Source: Candidatus Nomurabacteria bacterium RIFCSPLOWO2_01_FULL_46_18
GTDB lineage: Bacteria > Patescibacteriota > Minisyncoccia > Phycocordibacterales > UBA9973
Reading direction: 5' to 3'
Assembly (NCBI GenBank): GCA_001786015.1
Contig: MFVH01000023.1
Span: 14,100-19,601, forward strand
Length of the DNA: 5,502 nucleotides
The position numbers and the translations under genes were made by a program. The notes under the pieces were generated by a model. It saw only the letters and a list, made by a program, of their open reading frames with translations. It ran no database searches and was not told the origin of the DNA. Positions within the stretch are counted from its first letter, which is position 1. Every line of letters starts with the position of its first letter. This document shows positions 1 through 5,375 of the stretch, piece by piece.

Positions 1-257
1 CCCAAGGGCACGATCCGGATATTGCCGGGCTGGAGGGGAGGGATTTTTTCGCCCGAATTTCGAAGGGCAATCGATTTTCCCCCTCGCCCGCGCCCTTTCC
101 CGAATTTCGAATACTGGTAAGTCTTGGTTACTCTTTTTCGTTCGGGGGCTTTTGGGTACTGCCTGGTTTCTCTTCCGCCCCTTGCCTCGGTCTTGGGTGC
201 CGGATTTTTCTCGTCTTTGCTTAACTCACTGAAAGACAGTCTTGTTTTTTTTATCAT
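1..257 (-). CDS. rnj: Ribonuclease J, N-terminal part (runs off left edge)
   Basis: An open frame starts with ATG at 257-255 on the minus strand and stays open for 85 codons to the window edge, with no stop. The first ~75 residues are strongly basic and of low complexity (many K, R, G, P; for example GKGRGRGGK at 53-61). At the end comes LQPGNIRIVPLGG, which resembles the first beta-strand and Gly-Gly turn opening the metallo-beta-lactamase domain of RNase J (typically ..RIIPLGGxxEIGKN..). RNase J enzymes are cytoplasmic Zn-dependent 5'-3' exo/endonucleases in mRNA decay and rRNA maturation. The basic extension is likely an RNA-binding or disordered tail (inference). The start lies 5 bases after the stop of the upstream solute-binding protein gene, so the two are probably cotranscribed; AGAAG just upstream could be a weak ribosome site. 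None of the metal-binding HxHxDH motif lies inside the window, so the family call rests on the short PLGG stretch and the extension. Confidence 0.72.
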   Translation of the reverse strand, partial: MIKKTRLSFSELSKDEKNPAPKTEARGGRETRQYPKAPERKRVTKTYQYSKFGKGRGRGGKSIALRNSGEKIPPLQPGNIRIVPL

Positions 258-262
258 GATAT

Positions 263-1981
263 TTACTTCTTGAATATTTTCCAAATGTTATCGGTTGCCG
301 TGAACCATAGGTAGGAGCCCAAGAAACGATCTTCCGGAGAAGAAATCTTTCCGACCGAGAGTCCTTCAAGGTCCGGAGAGACCGCGTAGATAAACTTCGG
401 GCTGTATAAGAAGACGGCTGGCGTGTCCTTTTTAATTTCGTCTTCGAATTGCGAATATTTTTTGGCTCTTGCCGCTTCGTCGATCAGAACGGAAGCCTCT
501 TCCAGGATTTTATCAACCTTGACGTTGGTATACATGGCAACATTGAGTCCCGGATCCTTTCTCTGCGAAGAGTGCCAAAAAGCGGAAAGGTCCGTTATCT
601 GGCTGATTACTTCCCCGAAGAGAAGAGCGTCATATTTTCGCGGGCGGATTACTGCTTGATTTAAATTTCCAACCTCAAAAGTTTTTACCTCGACTTTCAT
701 TCCGATGGCCGCCAGGTCTTCCTTGATAAGCTCCGCCGCTTGGGCAAGTTCCGGAGCATTTCCGGTTGAAATTGAGAAGGTGAGCGCGCTGGTCGTCTTT
801 TTCTTGTTGACGGTGGCTGTTTTTTCCAAGAATCCTTCGGCATTTTTCTTCCAGCCGGCTTTGGCCAAGATCTCTTCCGCCCGGGCTAGCCGTTCGGCTT
901 GAGTTAAAATATCTCCCGCTTTTGAATTCTGGTCTGGGGCGAGATTGGGCGGGATCGGGCCGTCGATCGCGACCCCGTAGCCCAAAAAGACATTCCGGAC
1001 AATCCGGTCTTTGTTGATTGCCTGATCGATTGCCCGGAGAATATTTTTGTCGATGAAGAGCTGATTCTCGTTTTGATTGAAGAAGAGCCCGAAGATCCTG
1101 GGCAGTACCGAAGACTCGATCCGATATTTTTTTTCTTTCAGAGTTTCGGCCACCATTGGAGTGAGCGAACCGGCCTGGTCTATTTCTCCGCTCTGGAGCG
1201 CTCGCACCAGTTCGTTTTCATTCGGGTAGAACCGCAGAATTATTTTTTTGATATACGGTTTCCCCAGACTGAATTTTTTAAATGAGGACAATTCGTAAGA
1301 ATCGATAATTCCGGAAGACTGCTTATTCACTTTGGAGACCCGGTAGGGCCCCGAGCCGACCGGATCGGTGTTAGCCGTATTGAGCTCGATTGGCGCCTTT
1401 CCCCAAATATGCTCCGGGAGTATTCCCAGCGTCGAGTCCTTGAGGAATGAGGCATGGGGCTGTCTCAAGGTAAATTTGACCGTTCGCCCGTCTATTTTCT
1501 CGGCAACCGCCCCGCCCCAACTGCTCCCGCGCGGGCTTTTGATGACCGGGTCTCTCACTTTATTTGTCGTAAAGATCACATCGTCGGCGGTGACCGGCAT
1601 GTCGTCGTGGAAATAAATGTTATCTTTTAAAACAAAGGTGTAGGTTAGGCCGTCCTTCGATACCTCGTAACTCTCCGCCAGATCCGGAACGAATCCCTGG
1701 TCGCTCTCCCGCAAAAGCCCCGAGTAAACGAGCGCGGAGAGATCTCGATCGGCGGGGGAGTTGGCCAAGGCGGGATTGATAAAGCGGGGCGTCCCGACAA
1801 TTCCTTCTCGGATCACGCCCCCCTCGGCCGGAATGCTCACCATGAAAGATTTATTTATACTTTCCAGGATCGCCAGAGTGGAGAAGAGAAGCGCCGCCGC
1901 GAGAACACCGAAAAGGATCCATTCTTTTTTCGAGAAGGAAGCGAAAACAGAGTTAATTTCCGACCTGCTTGGAAGTTTCAT
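263..1981 (-). CDS. Family-5 (peptide/oligopeptide) ABC-type solute-binding protein, membrane-anchored
   Basis: 572 aa. A short basic-ended cytoplasmic tail (1-20, ending KKEW) is followed by one hydrophobic segment at about 22-39 and then the exported domain. The mature part carries SBP_bac_5 hallmarks: a start around 59-90 (EGIVGTPRFINPALA), then VSKDGLTYTF, FHDDMPVTADDVIF near 107-138, and GSGPYRV further on. Members of this family bind peptides, nickel or oligosaccharides outside the membrane and pass them to an ABC permease. I see no cysteine anywhere in the protein, so there is no lipobox and the N-terminal helix is probably an uncleaved anchor. No permease or ATPase gene lies next to it; the neighbours are secG (25 bp upstream) and the RNase J start (5 bp downstream). 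No clear Shine-Dalgarno precedes the ATG. The ligand cannot be told from the sequence. Confidence 0.9.
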   Translation of the reverse strand: MKLPSRSEINSVFASFSKKEWILFGVLAAALLFSTLAILESINKSFMVSIPAEGGVIREGIVGTPRFINPALANSPADRDLSALVYSGLLRESDQGFVPDLAESYEVSKDGLTYTFVLKDNIYFHDDMPVTADDVIFTTNKVRDPVIKSPRGSSWGGAVAEKIDGRTVKFTLRQPHASFLKDSTLGILPEHIWGKAPIELNTANTDPVGSGPYRVSKVNKQSSGIIDSYELSSFKKFSLGKPYIKKIILRFYPNENELVRALQSGEIDQAGSLTPMVAETLKEKKYRIESSVLPRIFGLFFNQNENQLFIDKNILRAIDQAINKDRIVRNVFLGYGVAIDGPIPPNLAPDQNSKAGDILTQAERLARAEEILAKAGWKKNAEGFLEKTATVNKKKTTSALTFSISTGNAPELAQAAELIKEDLAAIGMKVEVKTFEVGNLNQAVIRPRKYDALLFGEVISQITDLSAFWHSSQRKDPGLNVAMYTNVKVDKILEEASVLIDEAARAKKYSQFEDEIKKDTPAVFLYSPKFIYAVSPDLEGLSVGKISSPEDRFLGSYLWFTATDNIWKIFKK

Positions 1982-2006
1982 TTAAGATTCAAGTTTAGAA
2001 TTTGGA

Positions 2007-2249
2007 TTAGATCTTTGCTTTCAGGATTATGGCCAGGAGCGCCACCAAGGCGAAAAGGATTCCGCAAACAATGGATAAATAAAAAAGAAATTTCTCGAAG
2101 CCCCGGCGGGTATGCCCAAAGGTGGCGGTATCGCTCCCGCCCAAAGCCCCCCCGAGCCCGGCCGCGGATTGCTGAAGGAGGATCGCGATAATCAATATCA
2201 CCCCCAAGAATATTTCTAGGTAAGGCAGAATTCGTGCCACTAAACTCAT
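2007..2249 (-). CDS. secG: Preprotein translocase subunit SecG
   Basis: 80 aa, the usual size for SecG. Two membrane helices can be seen, about 10-25 and 54-76. They are joined by the diagnostic loop LLQQSAAGLGGALGG (24-38), with the conserved QQ and Gly-rich segment, followed by F44 and a basic TRRGFEKF stretch. SecG is the small non-essential partner of SecY and SecE in the inner-membrane protein-conducting channel and helps SecA-driven export. The gene heads a minus-strand run that continues into the solute-binding protein 25 bp later, itself a Sec substrate. The start at 2249 is the only methionine that keeps the first helix intact. A run of five G lies only one base upstream of the ATG, closer than a normal Shine-Dalgarno. 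Confidence 0.95.
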   Translation of the reverse strand: MSLVARILPYLEIFLGVILIIAILLQQSAAGLGGALGGSDTATFGHTRRGFEKFLFYLSIVCGILFALVALLAIILKAKI

Positions 2250-2294
2250 GCCCCCAGTATTGCATATTTCGGCAAAAAAGTAAATAATAGGGGA
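2250..2294. promoter_or_regulatory. Divergent spacer between secG and the DHS-like gene, putative promoters
   Basis: Only 45 bp separate the two divergent start codons, so promoters for both directions must lie here or reach into the coding regions. Its right half is AT-rich. On the minus strand TATTAT (2289-2284) could be a -10 box giving a ~28-nt secG leader. On the plus strand TTGCAT (2260-2265) with ATAATA (2284-2289), 18 bp apart, could serve the other gene, which would then be leaderless or nearly so. Neither has a convincing pair of consensus boxes, so exact positions are guesses. Confidence 0.35.
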
Positions 2295-3290
2295 ATGTCG
2301 AAAGGAATTTCCGTTCTAGACCTCTTCAAAAAACTCTTCCATAACTTCAACGCCCGGCAGATGAAGGACGCTACGATTGCTTTCAAAAAGCATCTCGATT
2401 TGGGAGGAAAAATGCTCCTGGCAATGGCCGGAGCGATGTCTTCGGCCCAGCTTGGGGTAACGCTCGCGCCGATGATTCGCCAAAAGAAGATCCATATTAT
2501 TTCCACGACCGGCGCGAATCTGGAAGAATCGATCTTCCGCTTGGTCGCTCACGAGAGCTACAAAGACTACCCCGACTACCGCTACTTTACCAAAGAGGAT
2601 GACCAGAAGATACTAGAGCGCGGCGAACGGAGAGTAACCGACACTTCGATTCCCGAAGAAGAAGCATTCAGAGTTGTTGAGCCGATAATTTTAAAACGCT
2701 GGAAGGAGGCGGAAAAAAGCGGCAAGCGCTTTTTCCCGCACGAATATTTCTACCAGATACTCAATTCCGGGGAGTTCAAAGACAAGTACGAAGGCGACCC
2801 GGAACACTGCTGGCTACTCGAAGCAGCAAAACAAAATTTGCCGATGGTCGTGCCCGGCTGGGAGGATTCGACGCTCGGAAATATTTTCGCCGGCTACGTG
2901 AAGGCCGGAGAAGTGAGTGCGAACGTGATGAAGACGGGAGTGGAGTACATGGTCTATCTATATGAGCAATATCAGGAACTAGCGAAGGCAGGTCCTGGCC
3001 TCGGCTTTTTCCAAATCGGCGGGGGCATAGCCGGAGACTTTCCTATCTGTGTCGTGCCTTCCATAAAATACGATTTAAAAAAGCCAGTTCGTCCATGGGG
3101 CTACTTCTGCCAAATTTCAGATTCCACCACTTCCTATGGCTCCTACTCCGGCGCTACTCCGAACGAGAAAATTACTTGGGACAAGCTGACCAAGGATACT
3201 CCGATGTTCGTTATCGAATCAGATGCCACCATCGTCGCCCCACTTATCTTCGAAGCGATCTTGGATAGATATAATATTGTAGAGAAATAG
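2295..3290 (+). CDS. Deoxyhypusine synthase-like protein (probable polyamine aminobutyl/aminopropyl-transfer enzyme)
   Basis: 331 aa, full length for the DHS family. Visible family features in order: the N-terminal region with GGKMLLAMAGAMSSAQLG (37-54); TTGANLEES (71-79) in the NAD-binding part; PGWEDSTLGNIF (187-198); IGGGIAGDF (241-249); and SYSGATPNEKITWDKL (283-298). K297 aligns with the lysine that forms the enzyme-imine intermediate in eukaryotic DHS (SWGK motif), and W295 is conserved. The KHH that follows GGG in human DHS, part of the spermidine site, is GDF here. Eukaryotic and archaeal DHS modify eIF5A, which bacteria lack; some homologues, such as plant homospermidine synthase, act on free polyamines. 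A polyamine reaction is therefore likely, but the substrate is unknown. The ATG follows AGGGGA directly; the next in-frame methionine (M23) would cut into the domain. The gene is followed after 10 bp by the DUF167 gene and is probably cotranscribed. Confidence 0.88.
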   Translation: MSKGISVLDLFKKLFHNFNARQMKDATIAFKKHLDLGGKMLLAMAGAMSSAQLGVTLAPMIRQKKIHIISTTGANLEESIFRLVAHESYKDYPDYRYFTKEDDQKILERGERRVTDTSIPEEEAFRVVEPIILKRWKEAEKSGKRFFPHEYFYQILNSGEFKDKYEGDPEHCWLLEAAKQNLPMVVPGWEDSTLGNIFAGYVKAGEVSANVMKTGVEYMVYLYEQYQELAKAGPGLGFFQIGGGIAGDFPICVVPSIKYDLKKPVRPWGYFCQISDSTTSYGSYSGATPNEKITWDKLTKDTPMFVIESDATIVAPLIFEAILDRYNIVEK

Positions 3291-3300
3291 CACCAATGGG

Positions 3301-3522
3301 ATGCATTACATTCACGCGAAAGTTTTCCCGCAAGCGAAAAAAGAAGAATTAAGGAAAATAACCACCGACCATTTTGAAATCTCCGTCCGCGAAAAGCCGG
3401 AGCGCAATCTGGCGAATACTCGCGTGATCGAAATTCTAGCTTCCCATTTCAAAGTGTCTTTAAGCAAGGTTAGAATTATCAATGGACATCGAAGCACCAG
3501 TAAGTTAATAGTTATTGAATAA
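3301..3522 (+). CDS. DUF167 / YggU (UPF0235) family protein
   Basis: 73 aa, a little shorter than most family members. It shows the family pattern: an opening strand (YIHAKVFPQAKKEEL), then FEISVREKPERNLANTRVIEILASHF, where the family usually has PxxGxAN before a helix, and a C-terminal SKVRIINGHRSTSKLIVIE, matching the usual V.I..G..sr.K....I. Here the common P-x-x-G-x-A-N is P-E-R-N-L-A-N, so the glycine is replaced by asparagine. The family is small, cytosolic and of unknown function. The gene begins 10 bp after the stop of the DHS-like gene, with GGG abutting the ATG and no spaced Shine-Dalgarno, so translation is probably coupled to the upstream gene. I infer no functional link with it beyond cotranscription. 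Confidence 0.85.
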   Translation: MHYIHAKVFPQAKKEELRKITTDHFEISVREKPERNLANTRVIEILASHFKVSLSKVRIINGHRSTSKLIVIE

Positions 3523-3532
3523 TAAATGCTTG

Positions 3533-3559
3533 CCCGTCCGTAGTCTTGACGAAGGCGGG
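3533..3559. repeat. Imperfect hairpin, possible degenerate dispersed repeat
   Basis: CCCGTC (3533-3538) can pair with GGCGGG (3554-3559), one pair being G-T, around a 15-base loop containing GTAGTCTTGACGAA. The unit begins 10 bp after the DUF167 stop codon. There is no T-run behind it, so it is a poor intrinsic terminator. Its form resembles dispersed CCGCC..GGCGG repeats that I associate with Patescibacteria genomes; this is from memory and unverified. Confidence 0.45.
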
Positions 3560-3571
3560 GACATAGGAGTC

Positions 3572-3586
3572 CGAGCAAGTTGCTCG
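3572..3586. repeat. Perfect 7-1-7 inverted repeat
   Basis: CGAGCAA (3572-3578) is followed by one base and then its exact complement TTGCTCG (3580-3586). It could be a protein-binding dyad or, in RNA, a 5-bp stem with a 5-base loop. It stands between the 3533 hairpin and the larger inverted repeat at 3596 and has no T-run after it. Confidence 0.6.
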
Positions 3587-3595
3587 TTGTAGATT

Positions 3596-3652
3596 AACGG
3601 CTCAACTCTCCTCCGCGTAAAGCTACGAAAGGGCTCAATGCGCTGAGCCGTT
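3596..3652. repeat. Nested inverted repeat with two possible pairings (copy 1 of the hairpin repeat)
   Basis: AACGGCTCA (3596-3604) is exactly complementary to TGAGCCGTT (3644-3652), forming a 9-bp stem around 39 bases. Inside, GGCTCA (3632-3637) can pair with the same right arm over the loop ATGCGC, so the two structures exclude each other. The segment 3628-3652 matches 5374-5398 at 23 of 25 positions. It ends 6 bases before the first TTGACA box of the next promoter. No T-run follows, so a classic terminator is unlikely. Confidence 0.75.
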
Positions 3653-3658
3653 CGGTGC

Positions 3659-3699
3659 TTGACAATCACTTGACAATCGAATACAGATTGGTTTACAAT
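3659..3699 (+). promoter_or_regulatory. Promoter with duplicated -35 region for the HTH-ATPase-STAS gene
   Basis: CTTGACAATC occurs twice, at 3658-3667 and 3669-3678, an 11-bp step, giving TTGACA boxes at 3659-3664 and 3670-3675. The second stands 18 bp before TACAAT (3694-3699), a good sigma-70 type pair. The first is 17 bp from TACAGA (3682-3687), a weaker alternative. With the main pair, transcription would start near 3706, only about 4 bases before the ATG at 3710, so the mRNA would be nearly leaderless. Confidence 0.75.
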
Positions 3700-3709
3700 G
3701 TAATAGTTT

Positions 3710-4759
3710 ATGATAAATAAAGGAAAAATCATTGAAATAGCCGATCGGCGCGGAAAAATAACGACCAAAGAGCTCTCCGTGGAGTTTGGAGTTTCCCGGC
3801 AGTATCTCAATCAGCTTCTTTCTGAATTAATTGCCGAGAAAAAAATACTTAAATTCGGAGTAACTCGCTCGGCGTTTTATGTTTCTACTTCTTACGGAGA
3901 GGCAAATCCCTCCATCGTTCCTGATGTATTTCGCAAAAGTTATAAAAATAAAAATCTTGAGGAACACAGGGTTTTGCTTGAAATAGAAGATCGCTTTTTT
4001 CCTTTGGAAAAAATGCCGGAGAATATTCGCAGTATTTTCACCTTCGCTTTTTCTGAAATGTTTAATAATGCCATTGAGCATTCCAAATCAAAAAATATCA
4101 ATATAGAGGCTGCGCTTCGCGGCGACACCTTGTCCTTTATCGTAGAAGATAGCGGGATAGGAGTTTTTAGAAATATAATGAAAAAGAGAAATCTCCGTTC
4201 GGAAATAGAGGCAATTCAAGATCTTCTTAAAGGTAAAACTACAACGATGCCAAAGTCTCACTCCGGCGAGGGGATCTTTTTCACATCCAAGTCGGCAGAC
4301 ACATTTATTCTTGACAGTTTCGGACACCAGCTTACTATTACCCCAAAAGGTCCCACGATCAAACAGCCCCCAACTACAAAGCGTGGAACGCGAGTAATAT
4401 TTGAGATAAATAAAAATTCCACCCTCCATTTGAATGACGTGTTTAAAAAGTATACGAATTTATTTGAAGAAAGTGATTACGGATTTGATAAGACAGAAAT
4501 TCGCGTCAAATTGTACACCATGGGCGGGGTTCACATTTCTCGTTCTCAGGCTCGGCGCATATTATCTGGGCTGGAAAAATTTAAGATTATAGTTTTGGAT
4601 TTTGATCAAGTGCCGATTGTAGGGCAAGCTTTTGCCGACGAGATTTATAGGGTTTTTAATAAGAGACATCCCGATATTCTAATCCAAGAAGAAAATATGT
4701 CCGAAGGTGTGAAATTTATGGTAGATCGGGCAAAAAACGAAGCGAAGAAATCTTTATAA
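3710..4759 (+). CDS. Winged-HTH / GHKL ATPase / STAS-like (DUF4325-type) fusion regulator
   Basis: 349 aa with three recognisable parts. Residues 1-58 form a winged helix-turn-helix (TTKELSVEFGVSRQYLNQLL at 18-37, then a wing). Residues ~85-240 form a GHKL-type ATPase: N box EMFNNAIEHS (116-125), G1 box DSGIG (147-151) and G2 box HSGEG (184-188). Residues ~275-340 resemble the STAS-like DUF4325 domain: SRSQARRILSGLEKF, IIVLDFDQVPIVGQAFADEIYRVF. The ATPase resembles anti-sigma kinases of the SpoIIAB/RsbW type and the C-terminus resembles their STAS partners, so the chain may hold a partner-switching pair fused to a DNA-binding domain (inference). The serine that such kinases phosphorylate in SpoIIAA (SGLG) is absent; the corresponding stretch is IVGQAF. 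There are no membrane segments, so it is cytosolic. The ATG is nearly leaderless; AAAGGA at 3720-3725 lies inside the frame. Coding composition is AT-rich compared with the left half of the window. Target and signal are unknown. Confidence 0.85.
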   Translation: MINKGKIIEIADRRGKITTKELSVEFGVSRQYLNQLLSELIAEKKILKFGVTRSAFYVSTSYGEANPSIVPDVFRKSYKNKNLEEHRVLLEIEDRFFPLEKMPENIRSIFTFAFSEMFNNAIEHSKSKNINIEAALRGDTLSFIVEDSGIGVFRNIMKKRNLRSEIEAIQDLLKGKTTTMPKSHSGEGIFFTSKSADTFILDSFGHQLTITPKGPTIKQPPTTKRGTRVIFEINKNSTLHLNDVFKKYTNLFEESDYGFDKTEIRVKLYTMGGVHISRSQARRILSGLEKFKIIVLDFDQVPIVGQAFADEIYRVFNKRHPDILIQEENMSEGVKFMVDRAKNEAKKSL

Positions 4760-4781
4760 ATAACAAATCCCCCCGCTTTTA

Positions 4782-4812
4782 ACTTTATAAACTTTACGGA
4801 CTTTACAACTTT
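4782..4812. repeat. Short ACTTTA tandem repeat in spacer
   Basis: The 103-bp spacer after the regulator stop holds ACTTTATAA (4782-4790), ACTTTACGG (4791-4799), ACTTTACA (4800-4807) and ACTTT (4808-4812), that is 3.5 units with steps of 9, 9 and 8 bases. All lie upstream of the promoter-like sequence at 4822. It could be a binding array or slippage-derived filler; no hairpin terminator is seen in this spacer. Confidence 0.6.
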
Positions 4813-4821
4813 CCCCCGGTA

Positions 4822-4850
4822 TTGAAAAAAGGCTTAAAATATGGGAGAAT
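4822..4850 (+). promoter_or_regulatory. Probable promoter of the nuclease-like gene
   Basis: TTGAAA (4822-4827) is followed after 17 bp by GAGAAT (4845-4850), preceded by TGG, an extended -10 arrangement. The start site would be near 4857, about 6 bases before the ATG at 4863. The 12-mer TTGAAAAAAGGC that begins here (4822-4833) recurs exactly at 5404-5415 in the next promoter. The -10 box is weak, so the call is moderate. Confidence 0.5.
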
Positions 4851-4862
4851 GCGGAAACAAAT

Positions 4863-5375
4863 ATGAACGTGGACAACAATTTTGCAGAAAGCATGTTGAA
4901 AGGCCGAATGGCTGAAACTCTTTTTGAGGAACTTTTAAAAGAATCAGGCAATATTGTTTACCGTTTTGGCTACGAAGCGCTTGTTCAAAACCTGGTCCAA
5001 CTTGAAAAAAGTTTTGACCGTTACGGCGAGGTAGGTGAGAAAATCCGGGCCATCCCCGATTTTATTGTTATTGATAAATCCGGCCGGCCAGATTTCGTGG
5101 AAGTCAAATTCAGATGGAAGCCGGAATTACACGAGAGTGATAAACGGAGATTTGACCAGGTGGCAAAATATTGGGGAGCAAAAATGGTTTTAGTAAATTG
5201 TTGGGAGCAACCATATTTCAGAATTTCTGAACCACCTTATTTCAAAAATGATAAGTTAATTCTAAAACCCATGTCTGAATTTTCAGCTTGGGGAATAAAT
5301 AAAGAAACATACCTTAACTATGAAGGTTTAGTGCATAAGTATTTGACCCCGACCCTTATTCCGAAAAGAAAATAA
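4863..5375 (+). CDS. PD-(D/E)XK nuclease-like protein of unknown role
   Basis: 170 aa. The pattern of a PD-(D/E)XK nuclease core can be read directly: an N-terminal helix KGRMAETLFEELLKESG with E18, then IPDFIVID with P65-D66, then RPDFVEVKFRWKP with E80-V81-K82, and a following helix and strand (RRFDQVAKYWGAKMVLVN). The spacing of D66, E80 and K82 fits the metal-binding and catalytic residues of the fold, which is used by restriction enzymes, Holliday junction resolvases and repair or tRNA-related nucleases. No extra DNA-recognition domain, signal peptide or membrane segment is seen. The gene has its own likely promoter 103 bp after the regulator gene and ends exactly at a hairpin repeat. 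No methyltransferase lies within the window, which argues against an ordinary type II restriction enzyme, though the right side is not visible. M11 and M16 are alternative starts; M1 is preferred because GGA lies 7 bases upstream. The specific function is not recognised. Confidence 0.72.
   Translation: MNVDNNFAESMLKGRMAETLFEELLKESGNIVYRFGYEALVQNLVQLEKSFDRYGEVGEKIRAIPDFIVIDKSGRPDFVEVKFRWKPELHESDKRRFDQVAKYWGAKMVLVNCWEQPYFRISEPPYFKNDKLILKPMSEFSAWGINKETYLNYEGLVHKYLTPTLIPKRK

Noticed and set aside
1978..2265. A 95-codon minus-strand frame overlapping secG in another phase
   Set aside because: The SecG frame carries clear family motifs and both membrane helices; the other frame is Arg/Gly-rich shadow sequence.
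3533..3652. The repeats as a CRISPR array or a tRNA
   Set aside because: There are no regularly spaced identical direct repeats with unique spacers, and no cloverleaf with a T-loop GTTCRANNC was found.
3505..3810. A 101-codon open frame on the minus strand over the structured spacer
   Set aside because: It overlaps the regulator start and both promoter boxes, its peptide is low in recognisable structure, and part of it merely translates the CCCGTC..GGCGGG repeat. Treated as a chance frame.
4088..4429. A 113-codon minus-strand frame inside the regulator gene
   Set aside because: It lies wholly opposite the conserved G1/G2 region of the ATPase, with no promoter or ribosome site; it is a shadow.
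263..5375. Alternative genetic code (TGA read as Gly), known in some Candidate Phyla Radiation lineages
   Set aside because: All complete genes stop at TAA or TAG, none has an in-frame TGA, and conserved glycines are encoded by GGN. Nothing here calls for recoding, although the absence of TGA stops means it is not strictly tested.
4863..5375. The nuclease-like gene as a type II restriction enzyme
   Set aside because: No methyltransferase is visible next to it and there is no target-recognition domain; the fold alone does not justify that name.
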